Positions 25,222 through 36,480 are shown, counted from the first letter of the stretch. The stretch: 64,000 nt of DNA from Antedon mediterranea (GCF_964355755.1 NC_092671.1:16463501-16527500), one strand, 5' to 3'. Translations and numbers: made by a program. Notes: generated by a model from the sequence alone, not told the origin.

Positions 25222-25296
25222 ATAGTTCACTATGTCGGTCGGTCGGTCGGTCTGTCGGTCTGTCTGTCGGTCCGGTATCACTATGCGTTTTATCGC
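25222..25296. repeat. Family S end fragment closing the satellite
   Basis: TATAGTTCACTATGTCGGTC, a GTCG tract and CCGGTATCACTATGCG directly follow a truncated satellite unit, and the sequence then passes into family C repeats. The satellite therefore has family S sequence at both outer edges (10451 and 25222). Confidence 0.8.
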
Positions 25297-26145
25297 TTTT
25301 CAAAAAAATTACCAAATTTCAACCTTTTTACTTTACGTCATAACTGGTTACTATATTATAATATCGATACTTTTACTTTTATTTTTTGACATAAATGGTT
25401 ACTATATCATAATTTTTTTTTTTTCAAAAATGTCCCTGAACTATAGTACAGGAATTTGCACTCTGCGGATGTTTATTATGCAATAGTAACTATTTACGTC
25501 AAACAATAAAAGGGTCGAAAATCGGATATTTTTCGAAAATTTCTCTGTACTATAGTACAGGGATTTTTAAAGAAATGGCAAATTTTCTACCTTTTTATTT
25601 ACTATGCTATATTAACCATTTATGTCAAAACTGGTTACTATAGCACAATTGACATGCGCAGAACCCATTATTCGTCTCTGCGCATGTTTGTTATGCAATA
25701 GTAACCATTTATGTCAAAAAATAAAAGCCATTTTTCAAAAATTTCCTTGTACAGGGATTTTTTTTTTAAATGGCCAATTTTCGACCTTTTTATTTCGATA
25801 AAACTGGTTACTATAGCACAATTGACATGCGCAGAACTTATTATTAGCCTCTGCGCATGTTTATTATGCTATATTAACCATTTATGTTAAAACTGGTTAC
25901 TATAGCACAATTGACATGCGCAGAACCCATTATTCGTCTCTGCGCATGTTTATTATGCAATATTAACCATTTATGTCAAAAAATAAAAGGGTCGAAAATC
26001 GGCAATTTTTCGAAAATTTCCCTGTACTATCGTTCAGGGATTTTTCAAAAAATTTCACATTTTCGACCTTTTTATTTTTCGATAAAACTGGTTACTATAG
26101 CACAATTGACATGCGCAGAACCCATTATTCGTCATTATTTGCATA
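25297..26145. repeat. Family C palindromic repeat cluster, right of the satellite
   Basis: At least four units carry AACTGGTTACTATAGCACAA, TTGACATGCGCAGAACCCAT and CTGCGCATGTTTATTATGC, alternating with TTTCGACCTTTTTATTT and AGGGTCGAAAATCGG in opposite orientation. The pattern suggests head-to-head and tail-to-tail stacking of one hairpin element. No gene is seen. Confidence 0.75.
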
Positions 26146-26339
26146 TAATAATGTAAATGCAGACAAACACAAGGACAACAATAAAAACGACAACAACAAC
26201 AACAGGTAAGTTAGTAAATGAATATAATGAAGAAAACATCATAAGGAACGGAATTGTGATATTATAATAAAAAACTTCGGTTAGCATTGTTAACTACAAT
26301 ATATGATAAGGTCTAAGAGTGGTCATGAATGTTCAAGCG

Positions 26340-27114
26340 TTTAAGTCTTTTAGACACCTGAATAGATCCGACTGATTGCAGACGACCAATTTCGTCGATG
26401 CGTTGGTGGGTATGCAAATTTTCCCATCTTGAGTCCAGATGGATTTTATTGATTTGGCATACTTCGTCTTAACGTCTCGTAGTAGCTTTGACCGTCAGGT
26501 TTTCGTGCACAAAATATTGGGTGCCTTTGAAACGTTTCTTAGATTTGAAAATCTCGCTTCTCCTCTTGTAATTGGTAAACTTGATCATGATACTCCTCGA
26601 TTTTTTGTTGGTATCGGCGTCCTCTTTTCGGTTCCTACCTATGAGATCGATCAATATCTGTGTTATCAATAGAAACGTTCAGTTTTTCTTTGAAGACCTT
26701 TATTACTTCAATGTCGGTACTTTCATTTAGCGTTTCAGGGACCCCATGTAGAATTAGATAATTTCGTCTGGAATACTGCTCTGCATTATCGATATCATTT
26801 TCTAACCCTGTAATTCGTTCTTCTAGGGTGCCTATCTTAGAGTTCGTTTCGTTAATGTCAAAATGTATAGAGTCTCTGATAAGGAGAGTAAGTTTACCGA
26901 TAATTTCGTCATGAACGACATTAGAAACAGCTTCAGCGATTTTCGTCATAAAAGGGGAATCAGATGCAAGGCATTTCTGCAATTCGGAGTCAATCCTTTC
27001 TTTTACATCTAAATCATTAATGCATTCCTTTTGTTTTTCAGGCTGGCTGCTGTCCTCAACAGAATCTGTCGTTTGCTCGTCGGAATGTGCCTTTTTCTTC
27101 TTGCTACCTGCCAT
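26340..27114 (-). pseudogene. LINE (CR1/L2-like) ORF1 remnant, frameshifted
   Basis: The frame from the ATG at 27112-27114 runs to 26635 and encodes a lysine-rich start, a coiled-coil-like stretch (LEERITGLENDIDNAEQY), then YSRRNYLILHGVPE and ending DIDRSHR. This order is typical of the RNA-binding ORF1 protein of CR1/L2-type non-LTR retrotransposons. The frame stops right after DIDRSHR. The expected continuation (RSIMIKFTNYKRR, then EIFKSKKRFKGT) is in another frame at 26669-26469, which indicates a frameshift, and degenerate ORF1-like sequence trails to about 26340. No reverse transcriptase follows. The fragment is embedded in family C repeats and is most likely dead. Confidence 0.8.
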
Positions 27115-27314
27115 CGAGTTAGAATTAAATGGAGATAACACAGCAAAGCAAGTTGAAAACGCCCACAGGCAAAGTATGCACAAGCAAATTATGCAGTAGA
27201 AGTCCGTGGTTTGGTATAGTGTGGGACAGCTGTATGCTTAATAGTTGATCAATACAAGTGACAGATTGCTGTGTGCCTAGTAGTTGGTCAAGCTTGAATG
27301 GGAATTTGTTAACA

Positions 27315-27540
27315 ATGCTAAAACATGCGCAGAACACTTTATATGAGTCTGCGCATATCAATTATGATATAGTAACCAGTTATATAACAAAATAAAAGGG
27401 TCGAAATTTGGCAATATTTCCCTCTTACATGGAATTTTTACAAAATGGCCAAATTTCGACCATTTTATTTTTTGCCATGACATGCGCAAAACAAATTACT
27501 TGATTCAGCGCATTTCCCTGTACATTTATGTGACACACGC
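27315..27540. repeat. Family C repeats beyond the LINE fragment
   Basis: ACATGCGCAGAACACTTTAT, CTGCGCATATCAATTATGAT, AGGGTCGAAATTTGGCAAT and ATGGCCAAATTTCGACCATT repeat the units seen at 9110-10450 and 25297-26145. The LINE remnant therefore lies inside an older family C tract. From 27540 to 28000 I see only AT-rich sequence. Confidence 0.7.
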
Positions 27541-28006
27541 AGATTTCTGCGCATATTACCTCAATACATTTGTTACTAATCATTTATTTATTGGTAATTG
27601 TGTGTATTTTTATGATGATTTTCCTAATAAATTGAAATCAATGTGACATGCGCAAAATCATATAATGTGATAGCGATATTATCGCATAATTGAAACACAT
27701 TAACAGCTATACATTTAATTTAATTGGAAACTAATTACAATATTTCAAAATTCAAGATATATAAGTGCATTTATAGTACAAAGTGTTTAGCTTGATCCAC
27801 CAATATTAAAACATTCATTTAATAAAGATAGGTTCGCGGTATGTTATTATTTCCTTTTGGAAACAAATGGTGTATTGCAAACCTAGTTTTTATTCGCCAT
27901 GTCATTCGCCAAACAATATAACATTCACTTAAATTTAGTAGTATTTTCTTTCAACGGAATAAATATATACAGTTAATTGGTTAATACCAATTATTCGAAT
28001 TTAAAT

Positions 28007-28012
28007 TTTATT
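28007..28012 (-). promoter_or_regulatory. Candidate polyadenylation signal for GPCR-1
   Basis: AATAAA on the minus strand, about 75 bp after the stop codon of the receptor at 28087-29196. Confidence 0.5.
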
Positions 28013-28086
28013 TGACAAATCGAAACACGTAAATAGTTCAATGATTCAAGACGATGCATTGCTGCATCAATTCTATTGCTTCTAGC

Positions 28087-29196
28087 TTACTTGCCAATGG
28101 TGCTTGAAACCGTAACGGCAGATGAAGATTTCATCGAATTGATTGATTTTCCCGATTTTGGTTTCTCATCTGAAGAAACACCGATCAATTTCAAGAAACC
28201 TTGTCTGTAGGCTTTGTTTGAAGCATTGTAAATTATCGGATTGATGGCTGAATTTATGAAAGCAAGAAATCTAAAAATATTATAAATCCAAATGACAATG
28301 GCAATATCAGCGGCACCAAAATAATAAAAAATGTACATAATATTTAGTGGCGCGGTAAGTAGAACGTAGACTGAAACGGTAATGATCACCGTTCGCAACG
28401 CTTTCATTTCATAGTTGACGCGGTTACTGGCTGATGACGCTTCTTTCTGTGATTTCTTAAACGGCCCGCGCACAGACAAGAACACCATACCGTACAGCGG
28501 AATCATTAATAAAAGGTAAAGAATAGACAGACAGACATCGAATAGAGTTATATAACCATTGATATCACATATCTCAGGAGTAGAGGCAAAATCACAGACT
28601 GTACATATAGTTGTAGAGTTTGGTGCATCATTTGTCATATCTGGCCAAGGAAACTCCAACGGAGTTTTAGTAACTAAAAATAGCACACGAGACTGCCATA
28701 GCAATGTAAGAAACCATATTGCACAACATATTTTGATCGTGCGCTTCTTGGACACGTACGCGCGATATTTCAAAGGTTTTGTAATGGCTAAAAACCGTTC
28801 GACAGAAATCGCCATGGTAATAGTACCGGATAGCTGGTAGGTTGAATCCACGGCAAAATAATTGAACTTGCAATATTCCACCGGAAACCAGCTGTTATCG
28901 TAGTAAAGGTGAATGGGACTTTCAGTCACGGTTACCCACATATAAATTGGCGCAATTACTAGAAATAAACAGTCTGACATCGCTAGGTTTATCAAGTAGA
29001 TATTCAACGAATTCCGCAAACGTGGGTTAGTACTCAGGACGACGATAGTTAACACGTTGCCTATGATACCAATCAACACCACAGTTGGTACAAAAAAGAG
29101 TGTAGCATAAACTTGCCAATCGGCAAACAAAAATGGTTCCATCACTTCCTCCCAATTGTATTCTTGGTACGCGTTGCTGCTACTGTTGATCTCCAT
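28087..29196 (-). CDS. Rhodopsin-class G protein-coupled receptor 1 (orphan, neuropeptide-receptor-like)
   Basis: This is a 369-residue seven-helix receptor in a single coding exon. Helices are roughly TM1 30-55 (with IIGNVLT), TM2 66-88 (LAMSD), TM3 107-137, TM4 152-175, TM5 217-242, TM6 268-292 and TM7 300-323 (NPIIY). The TM3 end reads ERF in place of DRY. The TM6 CWxP motif is absent (TAPLN in its place), which suggests non-standard activation. Cysteines sit at the top of TM3 (EYCKF) and in a Cys-rich second extracellular loop. An N-glycosylation sequon (NSS) is near the amino end, and a Ser/Lys-rich tail ends the protein. The general pattern suits peptide-type class A receptors, but I cannot assign a ligand. 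An acceptor-like TTTCAAAAG just precedes the ATG, so the 5'UTR is probably spliced. Confidence 0.9.
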   Translation of the reverse strand: MEINSSSNAYQEYNWEEVMEPFLFADWQVYATLFFVPTVVLIGIIGNVLTIVVLSTNPRLRNSLNIYLINLAMSDCLFLVIAPIYMWVTVTESPIHLYYDNSWFPVEYCKFNYFAVDSTYQLSGTITMAISVERFLAITKPLKYRAYVSKKRTIKICCAIWFLTLLWQSRVLFLVTKTPLEFPWPDMTNDAPNSTTICTVCDFASTPEICDINGYITLFDVCLSILYLLLMIPLYGMVFLSVRGPFKKSQKEASSASNRVNYEMKALRTVIITVSVYVLLTAPLNIMYIFYYFGAADIAIVIWIYNIFRFLAFINSAINPIIYNASNKAYRQGFLKLIGVSSDEKPKSGKSINSMKSSSAVTVSSTIGK

Positions 29197-29393
29197 TTTC
29201 TTTTGAAACAGGAAATAACAAACGCATTAGATAATATTTAAATATAATTTCCTTTGAAAAAAAAAGTACAACTCACTACCGCTATAGAAGTGCCTAAAGG
29301 TTGGTTTTGGTTGCCATCGTTGGACGCAAAACAAGGACGTAGGCGAAAAGTCGTTTAAGCCTACTGGTTAGTAAATACAATTTAGAAACTTAC

Positions 29394-29475
29394 CTTCGGC
29401 CGTCCGTTGTCAGTACGTTATGGTGGTTACCTTACTTTGCGCTACCCAGAAGCAGGTTAATTAAGTAGGCTTGAA
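29394..29475 (-). other. Possible 5'UTR exon of GPCR-1
   Basis: On the minus strand a segment of 82 nt lies between an acceptor (GTTTTTGTTACAG) and a strong donor (GGCCGAAG then GTAAGTTT). It contains no useful ATG frame. It lies 198 bp upstream of the receptor start and is inferred from splice signals only. Confidence 0.35.
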
Positions 29476-32400
29476 CTGTAACAAAAACATTCACAAAAAA
29501 TAAGTATACGTTAGAAAATGATGCCACAAATAAAGTTGGTCGCCAAAATTCGTAAGTAATTAGAAATACTTTTGTACGCGGGCACCACATGAATTCAGTT
29601 ACTACTTAAATTTTATTTCTAGTCTACGGATCGGTTAAAACGTAATAGACTTACATGTACAGAGCTTCAAGATGATCTGATATTTCAAAGCACAGAATAA
29701 ATTTCATATAATAGACAAAACCATTATTTAAAATGTTATGCGAGAAGATAAGGTGGTTCTCTTGCGCATTCAGCAAACTACGCATCGCCTGTTATTATAT
29801 TTGCCTATAATAATTAAGTGAAGCAAACATCAGTAAGCAATTGGGAAGTAAACATCATGAATATAACCAATGATGCATGGTTTTCAGTACTCGGGCATGC
29901 GCACAAACCATTTATAAATGTAATGACGACTAATTAAAATTAGATTATGGTCCGTTGTGTGTGCTGGGATCACCCACCGACGTGTTAAGAGAAAGAAATG
30001 TATATGGAAATAAAAGTGGAAAGAACCCACGTAAGTTAAGACTGTTAGGTTAAAATGTTATGCTGACCGTAAAAATATAACATGGTTAAGCAAAATTCAT
30101 AAACACATTTTTAAAATAAATTTTTCGCAAAGCTTGGTCGTCAGAACATGGTTGTTTCAGGGCCCATGTAATATTCTTTTTTAGGTAATAACCTATCTGA
30201 TCTCAGTGTTCTTTATGCTTTTGGAAATTAATATATAATTTTTGTTTTTTGCCTATAACTTAAATACTCGCATAACGGAGAATACGTGTACTACAAAATG
30301 GTCTGTGCACTTAACTAATAAACGGAATGCATTTATGTGGTTTTTACCTAGAGTTGGTAGTTTTTTAGGTTTACAGCTTCATTTGTCAATTGTTTTACAA
30401 CTTTCAGAAACTATTCCGAAAAGTTTGGCAAGAATGTTTTGTTGAAATGTTTGCCTTTTTCTAAACAGAAAGAGAAATAATAATTTCTGGAAAACCTGGA
30501 TTTGTCATATTCTCTATTCTGTGGATGTTATAGTTCTCTGATTTTGCTTTGTGTAAAAAGTATTAGATGTCTTAACACAGTATTGGTTACATGGGCTCAT
30601 TTTTATGATTAGTCAGTATTGACATTTGACACTTAATCGCAAAATATTTGGTGGCTGAATAGATACCTATAATCATAACAATGTAACAAAAGACAAAATT
30701 GTGCTTCAATAAATTGGTTAAATTACATAATTAATATTTACTAATACTTAATTAATACATTGTTATACAGTAATTAGTACATTTTAAACTTTTATCCCTT
30801 ATATCTTGAAAACGCCTACCTTCCAGATTTGTAATCTACGGACAATTCTGGTCTAGAAAAGTTTGATGGAAATTTGTCCCCTTTCAGGTGGACCCCTCCT
30901 GCCATTTGACTATTAGAAGTAAATAGTTATAAAATTGAATTATGTGATCGAATAAAGTTAAGAGAAAAAAAACACCAATTTCACTTACCTAAAGTTGTGT
31001 CCTGTATGTAACAACTTCTGTCAATGTTTCTTTCACCAATTTAATTTTAAATTGAACGTTTTAGGCCTATATTCTCGACGCATCAATATGTTGCTATACT
31101 TTCCATTTTACAGTTGAACATTCATGTCAATATCAGCAAATGCAATCTATATATAAATTTACGTAAGGGCAAAATTCGGTAAATCGCGCCTTACTTCTAG
31201 AATTTTCACTCGATGGTATGTAAAGTTGGTTCGTACTTTCGGTACTGATTTTAACCGCCTGATGTAACCCTGTTTACTAATTAAATTGAGTTAGATAATT
31301 AGTTATTGACGATTAAAACGAATTTAGGTTCAACGATTTGCCCCAAATAGGGGTGTTTTCCGATCGTGGTATACACTGTCTAATGGATGTCCATCTTGAA
31401 AAATACCCGCCAAAAAATGCGAGGAGGCTTCGCATTTTTCTATCTCCTCCTACGATAATTGTTTTTAATAGCTGAAAACCGGTTGAACAGCTAGAGTACA
31501 CCATCATAATGTTGAAGACAGGCCGATTTTCTTTAAAAAATACTATTTTGATAGATTTAATATACGATTATACAAATGTATTGATTTGCGATGAATGGAA
31601 CATCCCAATCTCTCAGTCTGCCAGAGTTTGGTTTAACACAAGTACTGTAGGTAAATTTATGAGCCCTTGGTTTAACACATACGGTAGGTAAATATATGGG
31701 CCCTTTGAGAATAAACTTGCAATAGGTTCGGAAAATGTTAAAAACCAATTTCTATTATTTGAATCGGTAAACAGTTTCCATTTATTATACATTGATAATG
31801 AAACATGAAATATTCCTATTTATGTCCCTCGAGGTTCATTACAATTTATATTTAGTAGTCCCACGGACTTCATCTTAGCCACTCCCCCGAGTGCTAAGGC
31901 CAAATTTATGATACCCTACTTTCTATGTAAGTTTATGTGCTTATAAATTAAGACTCATGTAAACAGCTTGATTACATCATTTTACAGACAAACGAAACTT
32001 TTTTAAACCTACTGTTTCAATAACTGAGTATAATACTGTATACGTTTTCATAAGTAAGTGCATATACATTTTCGTGTTTTCATTGACGAGATTGTAATAG
32101 TAACTTCAGTAACTATTACAGTACTTATTTATTATACGACACAAGACAATTGTATCTGACAGGTACGTACATTATTCTAAAAAATAAGTCTAGATAGATC
32201 CCTTAGGCGTCATAAATCACAGGCCAACAAATCAGTACTCATGACAGAAATTCAACCCAGTTTGGTTCACACAAATGTTTACAGGAATTTCAACACCACA
32301 ACCGATGTTTTGCCCTAAATATTTAGGTAGACTACAGTTTAATTTTTCACTGAATAGGAGCTTGCATTTCCGATTTCCATTTCGCAGAATGTCTAGGTCT

Positions 32401-32683
32401 ATTTATTTAGTTTGGTTCTTATAATATATAAATACAATCAACTTTATTACTGCGGTTCCATCACCACCACCACGTGCCGCCCAATTCCCGTACATACATT
32501 TCCATTTCTCCCTAATTTCTTTAATCCACATAAATTAATTGTCCTTTATGGAATCCAGTATTGGTTTTGTTGTCTCTATTTCTGAATACCCCAATTAGGG
32601 GGACACTTCCGTTTTTGTTTAGTGTCCCAAAAAAGTCCCCGTCCGTGGATTCTACTGTATTCGAGAACCATCTGTGAGCACCC
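29476..32683. other. Intergenic region between GPCR-1 and GPCR-2
   Basis: About 3.2 kb of AT-rich DNA in which I can support no gene. Near 32590-32657 an inverted pair (GGGGGACACTTCCG and GTGTCCCAAAAAAG) is followed by GGATTCTACTG, which resembles one end of a pogo-like element. One TAGGCCTA octamer is at 31062. Confidence 0.55.
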
Positions 32684-32720
32684 CTAGATGGTACGCGAGC
32701 GAAGCGAGCGTGCCATCTAG
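32684..32720. repeat. GC-rich hairpin in AT-rich DNA
   Basis: CTAGATGGTACGC and its near-complement GCGTGCCATCTAG flank a GAGCGAAGCGA centre, so the 37 bp fold into one stem-loop. The GCGAGCGAAGCGAGCG core is itself close to palindromic. It could be the end or relic of a transposon. Confidence 0.6.
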
Positions 32721-33300
32721 TAAATTTAATTTCATTAACGAGTATTTCAGTTTGGTGAAGTATTTTGCCGGACTTTTGTTCGAATTTACTAGTTGCAATG
32801 TGTATATAATTATATTTGAGCGGCTACATTTATTTTAGTTTTTATTTAAAATGATAGATGGCGCCATTTTAAATTTGATGATGACACAATTCAAGTTTTC
32901 ATCAGCAAAATATTACACAAATTTGTATCTTAAATTAAACAAATTAACCGAAAAAAGAAAGAAGAAAAGAAATAGAAAATAGCGGTAGGCCAATCAACAA
33001 CCGGAACGAACTTTATTTTAAATTTCAAACATGATAACGAAACCACTCCATATACAGGCCTACAAACATTACGATAAAATAATCTTACTGTAACATTGAA
33101 ATAAATAACTAAACTGTAGCACGACTACGAATATACTATTACTTGCGCAGAAAGAAGGTACGATTCTTCCTCCTTCTCATATATAAGTTCAGAAAGTCTG
33201 CTCTCAAGTATTTTACGTATAAAATGCCCAAATATTTATCTTTTTACATTAATTTGAAAAACAGTCTAGAACCTATTAACCCCTCGGCTACGAAAATCCA

Positions 33301-33306
33301 TTTATT
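33301..33306 (-). promoter_or_regulatory. Candidate polyadenylation signal for GPCR-2
   Basis: AATAAA on the minus strand 25 bp after the stop codon. The paralogue at 38771 has one at the equivalent distance. Confidence 0.55.
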
Positions 33307-33330
33307 ACAATATAACACGAATTAGAACTT

Positions 33331-34152
33331 TCACAACAAAGTACCGGTTGATATCGTGTTAATACCGTTTCTTTTCTTCTTTGTCTTTTTCGATGAAAAA
33401 CCATACAATTCCAAAAATGCCTGTTTGAACGAATCATTCGCAATATTGTAAATTATTGGATTAATAGAGGAGTTAATAAAAGCTAAATATCTAAAAATAT
33501 TAGAAAATCTCACAACAAAATCCCAATTAACAACAGGGCTTTTAAAAGAGTACATCCAAAGTGCATTATGGGGTGCCGTGAGAATGACATAAACAAAAAC
33601 AGTCGCAATGACGGTGGTTAACGCTTTCCGCTCATAATTTCTTCGATTAGGCCTACTTGCTGACGAAATCTCAGTTTTCTTTTTAGAACATGGTTTAAAC
33701 AGAGAAAAGCATATCGTCAGATATAGCGGCATCATTACGACTAGGTATGCCAAATATAACCCAAACTCTACCTCAACACTCCGCTTCATAGCATCGCATA
33801 CTTTATAGTCAGTATCGGGACTACAAAACACACACACGGACGTAGTCTGTGGTGCCCCCTTCCACATGTCCGGCCATGGCCAGGTTATAGATTCTTTACC
33901 AGCGGTCACACTATTTCTACTTTGCAATATACAGTCTGCTGTTGCAAGATTTAGAAGGTATATATTCACTGAACTTTGCATGTGTTTATTTTTCGCAATA
34001 ATGATGATAGTAGATATGTTACCGACAAGTCCAACGAACACGACGATTGGAAGAAATATATAAATTGAATATCTTTCCAAGTCAGTGTATAAAAATGGCT
34101 GAATGATCGAATCCCAATCCTCTTCGTCAGACAAGCTACTGTTGTTTGCCAT
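33331..34152 (-). pseudogene. GPCR-2, paralogue with exact 89-codon internal deletion
   Basis: The reading frame of 273 residues starts MANNSS at 34152, like its neighbour GPCR-3 (38771-39868), and is otherwise very similar to it. After NLATADC it jumps directly to ILQSRN. The 267 bp equivalent to 39368-39634 in the paralogue are missing, which removes the end of TM2, the first extracellular loop, TM3 with the ERF motif, the second intracellular loop and most of TM4. The frame is kept and TM5-TM7 with NPIIY are intact. A further 6-bp insertion makes RP in the third intracellular loop (SSASRPNRRN against SAASNRRN) and is exactly a TAGGCCTA octamer. I call it a pseudogene because a five-helix product without TM3 should not couple to G proteins. 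A transcribed truncated protein with a dominant-negative role is possible. Acceptor TTTTTAG lies 2 bp before the ATG. Confidence 0.85.
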
Positions 34153-34229
34153 CACTAAAAACAAAATTAACAATTAGTGAGTGGGATGATATATAGGTAA
34201 GGCCTACACAATTTTCATTAGGTGTTTAT

Positions 34230-34372
34230 TTAATTTATTTTTTCCATCTTTCAATGGGTCTAATACATAGATAAAAGTTTTGGTCCTCTCTCCTTTATCT
34301 TTTTTTGTGTAATGTATTATACTACATGGACAATTGTCTGAAATAAAAGTTGAATTGAATTGAATTACGGTA
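34230..34372 (+). repeat. Probable LINE 3' tail
   Basis: The segment ends in GTCTGAAATAAAAGTTGAAT followed by TGAATTGAATT, a short TTGAA-type repeat tail like those ending CR1/L2-like retrotransposons. There is no coding sequence next to it, so it would be a severely truncated copy. Confidence 0.4.
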
Positions 34373-34655
34373 CAAAAACATTAATAAATAATTAATTCTC
34401 CTATATGCGGAAATAGCAAAACATACAGAGTGATACAGCTGGTATTTGATTACAGTACAGTGTATAAGGAAATATTCGTTGTTTATGGATGTTAATTTTT
34501 TTCCTTTACTTTTCTAGATGATGCAGTACACATAATTTATCGACTATTCACGGGTCATATTAAGCGTACGTAGACGGTCTGTGTTTTTCCCTGGTTTGGT
34601 GAAATCTGAGGGTTTAATTTGTCCATTATATTATAATATGTTTGATTTTTGTTCA

Positions 34656-35405
34656 AAATAGCTTTGAGGGCGCAATTGAGTTTTCCATAATAAAGAATTT
34701 ATTCTCCTTTATATAACGCCTAAATAAATTCATGTCATTTGATTGAACGATTCGTTAATTATTCTTTTTAAATTTTTTTTTTTTCGTGTACGGAAAAAAA
34801 ATCTTCTCGCGTACGAAAAATATATTTAAACAGCGCCGCCTATTTGTTTTAAAAAACAATACAGTAAAACATTTTGAACTCTCGTCGTGTCGCGACGGAA
34901 TTACGGAGAGAGATTTAAATTTGCTTCATTAAATCGTTTGTATGATTTTGTTATTAATTAATGGGAACAAAGACGTGAAATCGACGAAAAAAATAGCTTA
35001 GATCAGTTTCAGTTGCCCGTCGAGGTTTTGTAATGCTATCTAGCCTAGAATTGTTTGGTCGTTTGTTGACATAATTAACACTATACAGTATTTGTGTTTA
35101 TAAAACCAAATAAATAAATATATATATAATTGTTTTGCAATGTAAATATGTTAAATTTAATGAATTGAATGTGAATCAAATGTAGCCTACCAGGTTTATT
35201 CAATCTAATTCAAATGACAGGAATCTATTTAGATGATAGGCCTATAAAATATTTATATTCGTGGAATGGTACAAATATAACCTTTCATTATTCACTTCAT
35301 GGTATTATTTGCACCATTCCACTCATAAACATTTATTATTTGTTTAAAAATACGAGGCTAGGTATTACAGTAGAGGGTTGTGACGCGCCCTCAAAGCCCA
35401 TCTGA
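34656..35405. repeat. Possible inverted-repeat element
   Basis: GCTTTGAGGGCGC near 34663 and GCGCCCTCAAAGC near 35386 are exact complements over 13 bp and could be the ends of a ~730-bp non-autonomous element. I see no target duplication or ORF. Confidence 0.35.
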
Positions 35406-36191
35406 TGGACAGTTCTTAAACGGAAAGACCCTATTGTGGACAACATACACAATGGACAAATACATCCCATATGGACAGATTTCCCAACACCAGCTTCTTC
35501 CTTCCATCATTTAAGGATTGTAGGATTACTACATTTCAAGTTATCTGCAAAGGTACCGGTCTTTTAGTACGATTTTTTCCGTGCATTCGATCAAACATAC
35601 TAAAGTGGTAATCGATATACATTATTAACGTCAGATTGATGACTCTAATTAACTTGTTAAAAGTTATCGTCCTAACTGTAAAATTGCCAATAATGCCACA
35701 TTCCGTCGTGTCGTTGTATTGTAATATTGATTAAAATATCTTTTTTCATTTTGTTTACTGCATTTTTGCAAACGTACAGGTAATAAACACAAAATTTATA
35801 TTACGCAAGTCTATAAACATAATTTCAAACACGAATTTATGAAACGATAATAATATAATGTTCTAAAAACGTAATTGCAGGTAAAATTAGCTTCACGAAC
35901 AAATAAAACGATATTATTTTGTGAAGATAAATTGCGATGATGACAATTGACAAATCATCACAAAATTAAGTAAAGTATTGAACGCTTGGTGCATATATTA
36001 ATTTAACTATAACTTACTACTTTTACAAATGTTGTTTAAATACTTTGTTCTTCAAGTTCTTCGAAGTTAAATGCAATTCGTTCAGTCCAATTATTGGTTT
36101 CTACAGACTTATTAATTCATAAATATATTATAAATTGTGTTTTTCAAATTACATATTATTTTTTTCAAATTACATATTATTTTCCTTCGAT

Positions 36192-36480
36192 TATAGTATT
36201 CACTTCAATGTACGGGTTTAACAGGGCAAAGAATGAGGCTGACCAACCAGATGAGGATATCTACAGACTTGTATATTCCAACAAAAGGATATGTGAAATT
36301 GTTGGAACATCTTCCGTGAGGGACTGCATATACAGTCAGTATATCCGATACGTTGGTCATATCTGTAGAGGACCGAATACATCAATTACAAAAAAGATGC
36401 TGTTTGCTGTACTATCGTGATCCGTGGATTAAAATTTCTCGAATTTTGAGTATGACAATCAGGCAAGCCAAAGCCATTAC
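36192..36480 (+). pseudogene. LINE reverse transcriptase C-terminal remnant
   Basis: One frame gives MYGFNRAKNEADQPDEDIY followed later by YIRYVGHICRGPNTSITK, and another frame continues with DPWIKISRIL. The arrangement Y-I-R-Y-V-G-H, a short RxPN turn and a PW-K motif after about 30 residues is common at the end of non-LTR retrotransposon polymerase ORFs. A frameshift near 36400 breaks it. No catalytic domain is present. Confidence 0.55.

Larger units (their letters stand above)
10878..25222. repeat. Hairpin satellite with higher-order structure (~14 kb)
   Basis: The array is built from ~465-575 bp units. Each has one or two 'type A' hairpins and one 'type B' hairpin. Both share the arms TGCCTAAGTCA and TGACTTAGGCA around the 6-nt loop GCTGTG. 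A ~250-bp body follows, with landmarks CCCATTTGTTACAAATTC and GATGATATCGACAGCCTCAT. I count about 60 hairpins in all. Long and short units differ by one ~106-bp type A subunit. Four units form a higher-order repeat of ~2.10 kb (for example 11603 to 13706, and 18651 to 20753). Two family S copies interrupt the array. No gene is supported inside it. Confidence 0.95.

Noticed and set aside
35214-35405. 63-codon plus-strand frame
   Set aside because: It has no recognisable domain, no splice context, and lies within a possible inverted-repeat element.
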